The notes: generated by a model not told the origin, from the sequence alone. Counted from the stretch's first letter, positions 8,701-18,049 are shown. The stretch: 64,000 nucleotides of DNA from Flavivirga spongiicola (GCF_030540825.1 NZ_JAUOEO010000001.1:469001-533000); one strand, 5' to 3'. Translations and numbers: made by a program.

Positions 8701-9803
8701 CCTATCCACAGTTCGTTTAAACTACTTTTATAAACTGAAATGGCTCTAATTGATAAATCTGATTCTGTTCCGGTATAGTATTCGATCGTGTTATCTGTAT
8801 ATGGTAAAACATTAATATTCCCATAATGTGTTAAAACCCACAAGTTATTACTTGAATCTTCATTTAAAGACAATATGGTATTTGTGCTCAAAGAATATTT
8901 ATCTATCGGATTGTATTTAAAATGATCTAATTTTACGTGATTTAGATCTAGTTTATACAAACCTCCGCCATCTGTTCCAAAGTATAAGTTATTGTAGCTA
9001 TCACAAAAAATTGAAATAAAAGCTTTACTCTCAAAGGTATCTGTAAGCTCCTTATAACTGGTGTTCTTCCTAAATATGCCATTTTTGAACTTATAACTAA
9101 AAACGCCTAAGCCCCATACTCCTATCCATAAGTTATCATCTTTATCAATGGTAATAACCATTTTTTCTGATGAAGAATTAAACTTAGTCTTTAATTCATG
9201 TAATACCTTATCTTGCAATGAAAAAACAAAAAGCTCATTTTTATTTGTTTTAAAATATATGGTGTTTAAACTGTCTTTTAAGATATCTTCAATATCCGGA
9301 TTAAACGTATTAATCACCTTTTTTAAGGATTCATTTTCAATAGTATAGCTATAGATCCATCCATTATAATCTGCAATCATTAATTCTTTAGCAAATGAAA
9401 CAATGGCTTTGACCTTAAAGGAGATTAATGGCTCAGAACCGCTATTAACAGCCTCAAATAATCCTTGCTTATTTTGTCTTGCTAATAACCCGTTTTTTAA
9501 TTGTATCCAGATTTTCCCTTGATAGTCTTTAATTATTTTTCTTATGGACTCATTTTTAAATGCATCATCAAGTGTTAATTTATAATCGATTAAAGTATAA
9601 GAGTAGCCATTGTATTTAATAAGCTTATTGTCACTTACCAACCAGAAATTATTAAAGTCATCTTCTAAAACTTGGCCAATACGATAATATTTTCCATTTA
9701 CAGTTACAGATAACTTTTCAAAGTTAGATTTTGATTGTCCACTTAGATTAAGACTAAATACTCCCAAGAAAATTATCAAAAAAAACAGTTTAATGAAATT
9801 CAT
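5730..9803 (-). CDS. Hybrid two-component system regulator (HTCS) of PUL 1
   Basis: A 1357-residue one-protein sensor-regulator. Order: signal peptide (1-22); two seven-bladed propellers of Reg_prop repeats (about 30-660, many D-x-x-x-N-x-W-v-G/S blades); a Y_Y_Y domain (about 690-770); a membrane helix (about 780-805); HisKA with the phospho-acceptor in MSHEIQTPL (about 833); HATPase (about 930-1035, KGSGIGLALTK); a receiver domain with Asp in LIISDIIMP (about 1134); and an AraC-type HTH (about 1235-1335). HTCS proteins sense oligosaccharides in the periplasm and activate the adjacent susCD operon. It is divergent from susC across a 470-bp spacer, the usual arrangement, so it very probably controls PUL 1. 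Confidence 0.96.
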   Translation of the reverse strand: MNFIKLFFLIIFLGVFSLNLSGQSKSNFEKLSVTVNGKYYRIGQVLEDDFNNFWLVSDNKLIKYNGYSYTLIDYKLTLDDAFKNESIRKIIKDYQGKIWIQLKNGLLARQNKQGLFEAVNSGSEPLISFKVKAIVSFAKELMIADYNGWIYSYTIENESLKKVINTFNPDIEDILKDSLNTIYFKTNKNELFVFSLQDKVLHELKTKFNSSSEKMVITIDKDDNLWIGVWGLGVFSYKFKNGIFRKNTSYKELTDTFESKAFISIFCDSYNNLYFGTDGGGLYKLDLNHVKLDHFKYNPIDKYSLSTNTILSLNEDSSNNLWVLTHYGNINVLPYTDNTIEYYTGTESDLSIRAISVYKSSLNELWIGTSGEGITKIDLLSEKATNYSIDKNRNKGIYVLTIGEDSNNDIWVGTYQNGLWVYHSENKHFSKLNTKKDKSQGISEVRYLFKDSRNRMWISTNTSIDIYSHNKKILASFPVNSHGLKGAISQSILEDKYGTIWVAFNEGGLFKFNENISDLRLSNFSKSSFLGDTVNENFSIESMATFEEDLWIVTNGKLYDYNIKSEEIKGFIDYKPFDGINLKCVKIEDENNIWLSSDQGVWHFNNKSLLSKNYKLIDGFHSNVFMSRSSFIDNLGKIYFGGKNGLDAFYPRDLEKREVKAKLNISAIEILNKSASTVIPKQISNGIENVKQLKLSYNQSSISFRFAAIGSVLNPNYFYSYKLEGFDEEWIHSDNELKAVYTNIPPGDYRFRLRAGTKQGTWNLKPKEIAIQVINPWWLSFWAYVFYVLIGLLTVYAFSKWVSLKDKLYKEEIRNNNEKKLHRIQMDFFTKMSHEIQTPLTLILGPIERLISSGFNNDSLIINQRFKTIYNNAKRLSHIASKLTIARNRELGKLKLRVAKNDFVELLKEIVFSFEDHANSKNIDFRVNMPSEGLDLWYDRDKIEHVLYNVLSNAFKFTPKFGEICFDVRLYNERVEIKISNSGAPLSEEDLSKIFEMFYQSKAGSKIKGSGIGLALTKELVELHYGSITAFSNSNTTLFKICLPLKDVYSEEEKLVIQDSKLSSFDNIIKDSANLNDTYLSETNKRHTILIVEDNYELQMFLFDVFKANYEIILAEDGLEGLKLAIKHTPNLIISDIIMPKINGLEMCKKILNNKVLSHVPIILMTSDNDLNTKVEGLKAGAIEHINKPFSVNELVLKVENIIFTGEQIRDKYKREFISVPKVEIAKSTDEILLHKIVLEIESEIQNPEFNLSCLANKLKMSQTTLYRKCVALTGRTLVEFVRLIRLKKAAIIICKHDYSISEVAYKVGFNDSKYFSKCFKKEFNVSPKLFRKLSKDTDMVEFLNDYNLNESISNKG

Positions 9804-10273
9804 ACTTAAAACTTAAAATCAATAGGAATTATTAATCAGTAATAAAATTCGGGGATTTGGAAAACTATTTAATAAATTAATAAAATAACCACTAGAAGCT
9901 TTATAAAAAGTGTACGTTTTCGACTTTATGGTGGTTAAAATGAACAAATAAATCAAATTGTCAATTTCACACACCCATTTGTTCGAATCCTCTTCCTGTC
10001 TCTCGGAATTATTAACCAAATTCGTCTTCGAGTTCAAAAAATAATTGTGCTGAAAAAATTCAATTGAAACCTCTTTCTTTTAAATATAAGGAATTTTAAT
10101 GTATTCCAATAACCGCACTATCAATGAGCTATTAGAATCAAATAAATATTTGTTTAAAAAACCATTAATCATGGTATTCTACTTTATAGAAGAACATTTA
10201 TAGGATTACAAGGAAATCAAGTAAAAAGGCAACTTAATAACTAAATAATGAATTCTAATTAAAACTTTACTGT
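9804..10273. promoter_or_regulatory. Divergent control region between HTCS and susC
   Basis: A 470-bp AT-rich spacer with no convincing gene; both genes fire outward from it. HTCS operator sites and the susC promoter must lie here by position. I see no perfect TAnnTTTG box close to either start, which fits promoters that depend on an activator. No palindrome stands out. Confidence 0.5.
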
Positions 10274-13200
10274 ATGAAAAAATTAATGAATAAAGGATTA
10301 CTTATACTTTCATTGGTATTAACATTTTCAGTGCATGCACAGGAAATATCAGTCAATGGAATTATTACTGATGCTACAGGACAACCCTTACCAGGAGCTT
10401 CAGTTGTAGTAAAAGGAACAAACAATGGCGTTTCTTCAAATTTTGATGGGAAATATAGTATTAAAACAAACACTAGTGACACTCTTATTTTTTCTTTTAT
10501 AGGTTATTTAACCCAAGAAGTTCTTGTTTCTAATAATAATACAATAGATATTGTTTTACAGGAAGATACAAGTATTTTAGATGAAGTTGTTATAGTTGGT
10601 TATGGTACACAGAAAAGAGAAAATCTTACAGCTGCTGTTTCTAGTGTTAACTTAGATAAAGTAGATGCCAAACCAATCACTAACTTAGGACAGGCATTGC
10701 AAGGTATGTCGGCAGGAGTTACTTCAATTCAATCCAGCTCTCAACCAGGATCCAGTGGATCTAGCATTAGAATTAGAGGTCTTAATACATTAGGCACAAC
10801 AAATAATACGCCGCTAATCGTTATAGATGGTTCGGTTGGAGGGTCTTTAAATGATGTTGCTCCGGGCGATGTCGCATCCATCTCTATTTTAAAAGATGCT
10901 TCTTCCACAGCCATGTACGGTGCCAGGGCAGCAGCCGGTGTTATTTTAATAACTACTAAAAGAGGGAAGTCGGGAAAAATGACTTTTAAATATGATGGTT
11001 ATGTTGGATTTGACGAGGCTACAGAACTACCAGATGTTATTTCCGATTCGGCAACTTACATGGAATTGCTTAGAGAATGGACCAATGATCCTGCATTCCC
11101 TTCAGATGCCCTTATTGCAGAATTCCGAAACGATGGAGGAGCCAATCCTTTAAAATACCCAAATGTAGATTGGTTTGAAACTATTATGGGAGGACAAGCG
11201 GCATTACAGTTTCATAACTTTAGTGTAAGCGGAGGTAGCGAAGCTGCACGAGTTGCGGCATCTGTTAATGTCTTAGATCAAGATGGATTAGTGGCTAATA
11301 CTGGATACAAGAGAATAGGGTTTCGTTTAAATACTAATTTTAAGCTTTCGGACAAATTAGACGGAGGTATGGATTTGTTTGGAAACAACTCACTAAGAAA
11401 AAGCCCAGGAGGTAGCATACAAAATCTAATTCCTAACATTCATTCAACCGTACCTTATACAGTTCCCATTAATAATGGCTTATATGGCTACGACGGGTGG
11501 ACTGGTTCTGGAGGACATAATCCTTTGGCACAAGTAAATTCTAGATACCATGAGAGGGAAACCAATAAGTTTACGGGAAAAATATTTGGAACTTACAAGT
11601 TCTTGCCTAATTTAAAATTAACAGCTTCAGCTACGGTATATAATGCTCAAAGCAACGCTATAGATTTAGTTAAAAAATTAACGCTGCATCACTTTGAGGA
11701 TGATTCAGAGGAGATTGCTAGAACTAATAATGAATTAGAAGAATCAAATTCAAGAAATAGAGTTATTACATTAAATGCTATTTTAGAGTATGATACCACT
11801 ATTAAGGAAAAGCATAATATTTCTTTGCTGGCTGGATACTCTCAAGAAGAAAATTTATGGAATACATCTTCAGCTTCTGGAAAAGGTCTAGTAGACGAAA
11901 GTATTTTTGTATTAGATGGCCCACAAGATCAAACGTCTTTTCAAATAGGAGGTAACAAAACCTTTAATAATTTGCGTTCTTATTTTGGAAGGCTAAACTA
12001 TGATTTTGATGGCAAATACCTTTTAGAAGCAAGCTTTAGATACGATGGATCTTCAAAATTTGTAAAAGATTTACGTTGGGGATTCTTCCCTTCTTTATCC
12101 CTTGGCTGGAATATACATAAAACAGATTTTTTAAGTCATGTAGATTTTATTACATCACTAAAGCTTAGAGGCTCTGTAGGACAGGTAGGAAATAATACTA
12201 GTTTAGGAAACTACTCTGCAATTTCCACTTTAGAGTTTGGAAATAACTATTCTTTTAACAATTCTATTGAGCCTGGTATTTACCTTAACGAACTGGCAAA
12301 CCCTGAATTAATTTGGGAAACCACTACGACTTATGGCATAGGAATAGATTTCGGGTTATTCAATAATAAAATCACTGGAGAATTTGATATCTATAAAAAT
12401 AGAACCGATGGGATTTTAAGAAGAGTACAGGCACCTTATTTTGGAGGAATACCTCAATCGCCTTTTGAGAATCTAGCAATAGTAGATGGTAAAGGTTATG
12501 AACTATCTCTTAACTATAGAAATAGTGAGCATAAAATTAAATATTCGGCAGGACTCACCTTATCACATTCTGAAAACAAAATTGTTTCATTTAATGATGG
12601 TCAGTTTCAGGAAGTTTCTGGTAACTATATAAATAAAGTAGGGCACCCTATTAATTCTATATATACTTATGAGCATGAAGGCATATTTAGAACACAAGAA
12701 CAGATTAACAACCATGCCACACAACCTCAAACGCCTCAAATAGGAGATCTTATATATAAAGATCAGTTAACAGTAGATACTAATGGGGATGGTGTTTTTG
12801 ATGAAGCCGATGGAGTTATTGACTCTGATGACCGTGTAATTAAAGATCCTTCTGCACCAAAAATAAACTTTGGTTTAAACACAAATGTAGAATATAATGG
12901 ATTTGACTTAAACGTATTACTTGTAGGTGCTTTAGGTAGTAAAGATTTTGTTAGAACGTCTCCAGCCAGACCTTTTATTTATCCAGGTCGTGGTATTACA
13001 GGAAAAGAATGGATACATGCTTATCATGAAACTAGAAATCCAGATTCTAATACAAATGTTCCGAGATTGGATGAAGGTTCAGGAAACTTTAGAGCAAGTG
13101 ATTATTGGATGCATGACTTTAGTTTCCTTAGAGTTAGAACCTTACAGTTTGGCTATACAATTCCAGAAAATATTGCTAATAAATTAACGCTGTCAAAAGC

Positions 13201-13327
13201 ACGTTTATACGTCAATGGCCAAAATTTATTCACATTCGAAAATGTACCTCACTTTGATCCTGAGAGTGTTGGACGGGTTTATCCTTTAACTAAAACAGTA
13301 ACATTAGGAGTTCAATTAACCTTTTAA
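10274..13327 (+). CDS. SusC/RagA-type TonB-dependent glycan importer
   Basis: 1017 residues. Signal peptide (1-22, ending in SVHA-QE), a CarboxypepD_reg-like domain (about 25-105, VNGIITDATGQPLPGASV), then the SusC hallmark DEVVIVGYGTQKRENLTAAV at the TonB-box/plug junction, a plug domain (PLIVIDG, IRIRGLNTLG) and a beta-barrel closing in the aromatic terminus TLGVQLTF. It imports oligosaccharides captured by SusD through the outer membrane, powered by TonB-ExbBD. susD follows 16 bp later and an HTCS regulator is divergent upstream, so this is a complete polysaccharide-locus core. The glycan cannot be read from the transporter. Confidence 0.97.
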   Translation: MKKLMNKGLLILSLVLTFSVHAQEISVNGIITDATGQPLPGASVVVKGTNNGVSSNFDGKYSIKTNTSDTLIFSFIGYLTQEVLVSNNNTIDIVLQEDTSILDEVVIVGYGTQKRENLTAAVSSVNLDKVDAKPITNLGQALQGMSAGVTSIQSSSQPGSSGSSIRIRGLNTLGTTNNTPLIVIDGSVGGSLNDVAPGDVASISILKDASSTAMYGARAAAGVILITTKRGKSGKMTFKYDGYVGFDEATELPDVISDSATYMELLREWTNDPAFPSDALIAEFRNDGGANPLKYPNVDWFETIMGGQAALQFHNFSVSGGSEAARVAASVNVLDQDGLVANTGYKRIGFRLNTNFKLSDKLDGGMDLFGNNSLRKSPGGSIQNLIPNIHSTVPYTVPINNGLYGYDGWTGSGGHNPLAQVNSRYHERETNKFTGKIFGTYKFLPNLKLTASATVYNAQSNAIDLVKKLTLHHFEDDSEEIARTNNELEESNSRNRVITLNAILEYDTTIKEKHNISLLAGYSQEENLWNTSSASGKGLVDESIFVLDGPQDQTSFQIGGNKTFNNLRSYFGRLNYDFDGKYLLEASFRYDGSSKFVKDLRWGFFPSLSLGWNIHKTDFLSHVDFITSLKLRGSVGQVGNNTSLGNYSAISTLEFGNNYSFNNSIEPGIYLNELANPELIWETTTTYGIGIDFGLFNNKITGEFDIYKNRTDGILRRVQAPYFGGIPQSPFENLAIVDGKGYELSLNYRNSEHKIKYSAGLTLSHSENKIVSFNDGQFQEVSGNYINKVGHPINSIYTYEHEGIFRTQEQINNHATQPQTPQIGDLIYKDQLTVDTNGDGVFDEADGVIDSDDRVIKDPSAPKINFGLNTNVEYNGFDLNVLLVGALGSKDFVRTSPARPFIYPGRGITGKEWIHAYHETRNPDSNTNVPRLDEGSGNFRASDYWMHDFSFLRVRTLQFGYTIPENIANKLTLSKARLYVNGQNLFTFENVPHFDPESVGRVYPLTKTVTLGVQLTF

Positions 13328-13343
13328 AAAAAATACAGATATA

Positions 13344-14906
13344 ATGAAAAAAATATTTTTAAATATTGTATTAATGGCATTTTTATTTATCTCTTGCTCT
13401 GATGATTTATTAGAACAAGTCCCGAATAATAAACTGTCTACTGAAAACTTTATTCCAAATTTGGCATTAACTGCCGTTTATGACGGGTTACAACATAATT
13501 TCACGGGCCTTTCCTGGATGTGGCAAATGGGATATTCTCCATTGGCATCAAACAGATATGATGCCGATCAAAGATTTAACGGCAATATAGAATCTGGTGT
13601 TGGATTAGATCCTTCTACTAGAGGGTTTCAAAGATTTTGGCAAGGGAATTATGAATTAATTTTTAAAGCTAATTTTTTCTTAGATAATGCAAAACCAACG
13701 GAAGATTTCGATCAAAATGAGATTGACAATTTTATTGCTCAAGCTAAATTTATTAGAGCTTTTGCTTATAGTCAATTAGCAGTGTTCTTTGGTGATATCC
13801 CACTACAATTAACTTCAAAAACACCAGTATCTGAACTGAGAGAAGTTGTAAAAAATAGCAAAGCAGAAGTTATTGAACAAGTATTAAAAGACTTAGACGA
13901 AGCTATTCCTAACTTACCGGTTAACGTAGAAAAAGGTCGTATTTCAAAAGGTGCTGCCTTAGGATTAAAAGCACGTGTATTACTTAGAGAAAATGATTAT
14001 CCAGGAGTATTAGCAGCTACAAATCAAATTATAGATATGGGAATTTATGGGCTATTCGGAGAAACATCGCCAGGTGTATTTGCTCCAAATGCGTATAAAG
14101 ATTTATGGAAATTTGAGAATGAGGGAAGTGAAGAGGCTGTTTTTGATATTCAGTTTGAAGGTCCCAACCTAAATGAAGGACAAGCTTACGAAACTTATGG
14201 GAGTATGAGAACAGCGCGTGTAGGATACGAATGGTTTTGGGCTACTAAATTTCTTGTAGATCAATATGAAAATATTGACGGAACACCTGTAGATACTGCA
14301 CCATACGCTTTTGATGATGCAAGATTTCAAGGTCGCGATTATAGGTTTGGAGCTACAATAACCTACCCAGGAAAACTGTTGTATAATGGACAAATATGGG
14401 GCCCTGGCTATCCCATTTATGCAAGGGCAAAAACAAACTTATTAATAACAAAATACGTTTGGGAAACTGATGATGCGAGTATAGCAGGTGTATTCGATTC
14501 CCCTATTAATTATACCTTAATTAGATATGCAGACATTTTATTAATGAATGCAGAAGCAAAAATTGAAACCAATGATATTGCAAATTCAGGACCGAACTCT
14601 GCTATTAATTCAATTAATAGCATTAGAGCTCGTGGAGGGCTACAGCCAACAACGGCAACAACTCAAGAAGAACTGAGAGCTGCTGTTAGGCAAGAAAGAA
14701 AAATTGAATTTGTTGGCGAAGGTTTATATATGTTTGATATTAGAAGATGGGGAATTGCCGACGTAGAAATGGAAAGAGATGTAGAAAGATACGATGGTTT
14801 AGTTACCCACCCTCGAACATATTCTCCAAAACTGTTAGAATGGCCAATACCACAATACGATATAGATAATACAGAAGGGTTAATTCAAAACCCTCTATGG
14901 CAATAA
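13344..14906 (+). CDS. SusD/RagB-type glycan-binding lipoprotein
   Basis: 520 residues with a lipoprotein signal (MKKIFLNIVLMAFLFISC, Cys18). The N-terminal SusD-like TPR region contains FIAQAKFIRAFAYSQLAVFFGDIPL, and the C-terminal part shows the family ending (RQERKIEFVGEGLYMFDIRRWG, then LLEWPIPQYDI and a final NPLWQ). It sits on the cell surface as a lid on the SusC barrel and binds the incoming glycan. Spacing to susC (16 bp) implies one transcript. Nothing is missing or truncated. Confidence 0.97.
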   Translation: MKKIFLNIVLMAFLFISCSDDLLEQVPNNKLSTENFIPNLALTAVYDGLQHNFTGLSWMWQMGYSPLASNRYDADQRFNGNIESGVGLDPSTRGFQRFWQGNYELIFKANFFLDNAKPTEDFDQNEIDNFIAQAKFIRAFAYSQLAVFFGDIPLQLTSKTPVSELREVVKNSKAEVIEQVLKDLDEAIPNLPVNVEKGRISKGAALGLKARVLLRENDYPGVLAATNQIIDMGIYGLFGETSPGVFAPNAYKDLWKFENEGSEEAVFDIQFEGPNLNEGQAYETYGSMRTARVGYEWFWATKFLVDQYENIDGTPVDTAPYAFDDARFQGRDYRFGATITYPGKLLYNGQIWGPGYPIYARAKTNLLITKYVWETDDASIAGVFDSPINYTLIRYADILLMNAEAKIETNDIANSGPNSAINSINSIRARGGLQPTTATTQEELRAAVRQERKIEFVGEGLYMFDIRRWGIADVEMERDVERYDGLVTHPRTYSPKLLEWPIPQYDIDNTEGLIQNPLWQ

Positions 14907-14941
14907 TCTTCACATTTGAGTTAGTTTAATTTTATTGACTT

Positions 14942-14965
14942 GGGGTAGTAATACAATACTATCCC
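14942..14965 (+). terminator. Hairpin after susD
   Basis: GGGGTAGTA and TACTATCCC pair around a 6-nt loop, with one G-U pair. It lies 36 bp after the susD stop but has no following T run, so it is more likely an mRNA-stabilising or partial-termination hairpin between susCD and the glycosidase gene than a full terminator. Confidence 0.4.
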
Positions 14966-15108
14966 AGGTTAATTTTCTTAACGGTTAGTATGCCCAAAAA
15001 TTAAAGCTTATTCAATTCTCCCTTTATAGAAACAATTAAAAATGAATTATTACAAATAAAAGATTCAGCTAAGTTAAAAATCAACAAAAATAAAGCGAGT
15101 AACTATCA

Positions 15109-16167
15109 ATGAAACCAATTAAATTTATAATTTATAGTTTATTATTCTTTAATTTTACTATAGGGCTTTCCCAAGTATCAACCGATGATTTAACTATATC
15201 TAATAATCTCGCACCTTTATCTCCTAACAATATATTTAAAACAGAAGGTTATTATAATTGGGGCGGGTCCATATTGAAAAGTCCTGACGGGAAATATCAT
15301 CTATTTTATTCTAGATGGGAAAAAAAATACACCTTTTCAGGGTGGTTGACTCATTCAGAAATTGCTCATGCAACATCTGATAATGCTTCTGGTCCCTGGA
15401 CGTATGTTTCCACAGTTTTAAAAGGTAAGCGAAAAAATACCTGGGATGCTATTGCTGCACATAGTCCCAAAATTAAATTCTTTAATGGCAAATATTATCT
15501 TTACTACACATCTACAAATTTAGAAGATAAAAATATCTCTGACAAAGAATTACTTAATATAGCAACCAAAGGGCCTAACCATCCGTTATGGTATAAAGCC
15601 TTACGTCCAAATCAACGAACTGGTGTGGCTGTATCTAATTCCATTTGTGGTTCTTGGAAACGAATGAAAAACCCTTTAATAGAACCTTCCGGCCCCATTA
15701 GTACACTTGCTATAAACCCAGCCATATCCAAAGGAAAAGACGATAAATTCTATTTAATTGTTAAAGGAGATAAACCCAACGAAAAGAAGTTTATTAGAAA
15801 CCAGGCCATTGCCATTTCAGACTCGCCTACCGGTCCTTTCACCATTCATAACAAACCTGTTATAGACTATATAGGAGCAGAAGACATGTCCATTTGGTAT
15901 GACGAAACACGTAAACGTTTTTACGGTGTATTTCATGCTCACACTTTTATTGGACTTATTAATTCTATAGACGGAATAAATTGGTCTAAAGCAGATGACT
16001 ATATTTTAATGCTTCAATCGTTAAAAATGAGTAACGGATCATCTTTAAATCCCTACTCTATTGAAAGACCATTTATTTATATTGAAAACAAAAAGCCAAA
16101 AGTTATCAGTCTTGCTGTTTTAGACCATAATGAGGCATATTCTGTATTTATCCCCATATATGAATAA
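15109..16167 (+). CDS. Secreted five-bladed beta-propeller glycosidase (GH43/GH117-like)
   Basis: 352 residues with a signal peptide ending near residue 22 (LSQ). The repeated blade pattern G-K-Y-H/Y-L-F/Y-Y-S (DGKYHLFYSRW about 63-73, NGKYYLYYTS about 124-133), SPSGPW/SPTGPF-type turns and acidic positions (WDAIAAHSP, GAEDMSIWYDE about 262-272) are those of the GH32/43/62/117 propeller superfamily. Such enzymes cleave arabinose, xylose, fructose or anhydrogalactose ends; the exact family and substrate cannot be fixed by eye. As the only glycosidase beside susCD it is the best clue to the PUL 1 substrate. It is separated from susD by 202 bp, so it may have a promoter of its own. Confidence 0.8.
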   Translation: MKPIKFIIYSLLFFNFTIGLSQVSTDDLTISNNLAPLSPNNIFKTEGYYNWGGSILKSPDGKYHLFYSRWEKKYTFSGWLTHSEIAHATSDNASGPWTYVSTVLKGKRKNTWDAIAAHSPKIKFFNGKYYLYYTSTNLEDKNISDKELLNIATKGPNHPLWYKALRPNQRTGVAVSNSICGSWKRMKNPLIEPSGPISTLAINPAISKGKDDKFYLIVKGDKPNEKKFIRNQAIAISDSPTGPFTIHNKPVIDYIGAEDMSIWYDETRKRFYGVFHAHTFIGLINSIDGINWSKADDYILMLQSLKMSNGSSLNPYSIERPFIYIENKKPKVISLAVLDHNEAYSVFIPIYE

Positions 16168-16406
16168 TACATCGTTTTATAGTTTTGGAATAAGTACCCT
16201 GCAACCAACCTCTTAAATCTCACTACTAATTTGTCTGCTTTTTTCTTGCAAGTTCGCCCATTTTCTTTACAGCAAAAAGGAAAGTCTTTCATTGAAATGC
16301 TAACTAATCGATAGAAAGGAAAATTAGTGAGGTTTGTATATTTTAGGCAAGTTTTTTAAAGCTATTATGAACCATTCATTAATAGTTTGTAGGTACGCCG
16401 TAATTT
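16168..16406. other. Spacer between glycosidase gene and right repeat
   Basis: 239 bp without a convincing gene. An imperfect inverted pair (CTCACTACTAATTT near 16217 and AATTAGTGAG near 16322) is present but weak. This is the junction where the right repeat begins, and no IS end is recognisable. Confidence 0.4.
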
Positions 16407-16594
16407 TATTAGAAAAGAAGTGCTATTTGTTTATGATGGGAAATATATCGCCTCGGCTGGTGGTGCCAAAAGTTTTGAAGCTGCTTTATACTAATGTGAA
16501 TTACTTTATGGAAAAAAATAGCACAATCTATAGCTGGAGGTCTAGTGATTGACTGGGGTTTAAGTAAAGCTCCCCATTAGTTATATCTCATTAA
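16407..16594 (+). pseudogene. Remnant of the DJ-1/PfpI lipoprotein gene (3' quarter)
   Basis: Matches the last 63 or so codons of the intact gene at 4539-5288. It has no 5' part. A TAA interrupts it (TAC TAA here against TAT TTA in the intact gene, near 16490), and a run of A has lost one base (7 against 8, near 16513), shifting the frame. It still ends at the position equivalent to the intact stop, overlapping the convergent hydrolase stop at 16591-16593. Confidence 0.88.
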
Positions 16595-16883
16595 ATGGAA
16601 TCTAACACTTTTTTAAATGCTTCTTTTCCGATGTATTTTGACAATTCCGGTGCATTTAATATATAGTCCTTATTATTAAAACCCTTATCAATAGCTTTTT
16701 TTAAATTAACAAGCACTTCTTCTTCATTATCTAACAAGGCATAATCTAAGGCCAATCTCAAAAAAACAAAAGATCTATCAGGAAATAAAACAGTGTTTAG
16801 TTTATGACAATACAGGGCTTTTTCAATATTGTTTATTCGTAATTGATTCTGTCCGGTTTCATAAGCTAATGCAAATATAGCAT
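16407..16883. repeat. Direct repeat DR-R (right copy, about 477 bp)
   Basis: Second copy of the block at 5098-5575, in the same orientation. Here the hydrolase half is intact and the pfpI half is decayed, the mirror of the left copy. Homology begins at TATTAGAAAAGAAG and ends at TAATGCAAAT, outside which the two loci are unrelated. Confidence 0.9.
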
Positions 16884-17961
16884 AGTTAATACGCTCACCC
16901 ATTTTTTTTAGATCATCATCTTCAGATAAAAGATATTTATTTCTGAAATTATCAAACTCTTTTTTCCACCATCTATAGTTGCTTTTGGTATTTCCAAACT
17001 CAAAATCAAATTTACTTTTAAAAGTATTCCTAATCTTAATTTCTAAACGCTTAATAGCTTCGCGTTTTTTAGTGTCACTTTTATATTTCTTACTTTTTTT
17101 TAAGGTCTTTGTTTTTAAAACTAAACTATCCAATTTAAAATGTCTTGAATAGTTTCTTATTATCCTTTCATATTCCCATACCGCCAGTTCAATTTGATTA
17201 TTATTTTCTAACAATTTGGCAGAGATATAGTTACTATCAAAAGCTTCCTTAACAAAAAGATTATCAGTAGATTTAATACCTTTTTTATACGCTTGAAGCT
17301 CTAACCAATCAAAAGCCTTTAGAATTTGATTAGAAGGAGGCCAACTATGATTTCCGCTGTATGTAAAGAGTTCATTATCAATATTAAATTTAGAGTACCA
17401 GTCTTTTACAGTAAACATTTCTTGGTAATTCATATCTTCGTCACCAACCAACCCAGCATACGAAAAAGTATCTATGGTCGGAACACGAGACCTGTTAGAT
17501 GGAAATCCAGCACCACAACCAATAATACCTTGAATTTGCTTTGTAAGTACAGCTACTGCTGTGGCTAATCTAGAGCCTCCAGAAAAACCCGCGGTGTATA
17601 TTTGATCTTGGTTAATATTAAAAATGCCAAATACCGTTACAAACAAATCATCTATTCTTTTTAAATTTTCATCAAAAGGACCATTTCGACAATTATTAGA
17701 ACAGATTAATATATAATTATGTTTTTCTGCTGCTTCAATAAAAGGTTGAATTCCTACCTTTCCTCTTGCAGCTGGTTCAAAAATAAAAACAATTGCAGAT
17801 GATTCTAGTTTATTAAACTCGGTTGGTAGATATAAGGCAAAAGTGTCTCCTGTATTTTTAACCTTTATAGAATCAATAATTTTTTGAGTTTCAAAATCAT
17901 TATTTTGTCCAATTAAAGAGCCAAAACTGAAGATAAAAATAAGAACAAAAAACTTAGGCAT
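16591..17961 (-). CDS. Secreted alpha/beta hydrolase (esterase-like) with TPR-like C terminus
   Basis: 456 residues with a signal peptide (MPKFFVLIFIFSFGSLIGQ). An esterase/dienelactone-hydrolase-like domain fills about 30-240: nucleophile elbow GFSGGS with Ser127, an acidic loop VGDEDMN (Asp174/176), and a candidate catalytic His205 in SGNHSWPP. The C-terminal half is helical, with TPR-like Leu/Ala spacing (about 370-440). It could remove ester substituents from the glycan handled by PUL 1, but it is convergent with that locus and its ancestral neighbour is pfpI, so the link is weak. Its last 97 codons are duplicated as a pseudogene at 5285-5575. Confidence 0.8.
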   Translation of the reverse strand: MPKFFVLIFIFSFGSLIGQNNDFETQKIIDSIKVKNTGDTFALYLPTEFNKLESSAIVFIFEPAARGKVGIQPFIEAAEKHNYILICSNNCRNGPFDENLKRIDDLFVTVFGIFNINQDQIYTAGFSGGSRLATAVAVLTKQIQGIIGCGAGFPSNRSRVPTIDTFSYAGLVGDEDMNYQEMFTVKDWYSKFNIDNELFTYSGNHSWPPSNQILKAFDWLELQAYKKGIKSTDNLFVKEAFDSNYISAKLLENNNQIELAVWEYERIIRNYSRHFKLDSLVLKTKTLKKSKKYKSDTKKREAIKRLEIKIRNTFKSKFDFEFGNTKSNYRWWKKEFDNFRNKYLLSEDDDLKKMGERINYAIFALAYETGQNQLRINNIEKALYCHKLNTVLFPDRSFVFLRLALDYALLDNEEEVLVNLKKAIDKGFNNKDYILNAPELSKYIGKEAFKKVLDSI

Positions 17962-18049
17962 AAGGTTTTAATTATATACTAAAATTAAGCAAACTAAGAT
18001 TACATACTACATCGTTCTATATTTTTAACATTAATTTTTTATATAAATA

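Noticed and set aside
9819..10037. 72-residue ORF in the HTCS-susC spacer
   Set aside because: No family features, and its place in the divergent control region makes it more likely regulatory DNA.
16217..16331. Inverted repeat pair CTCACTA.../...TAGTGAG as IS ends
   Set aside because: Arms are short and mismatched with no transposase in between, so chance is likely in AT-rich DNA.
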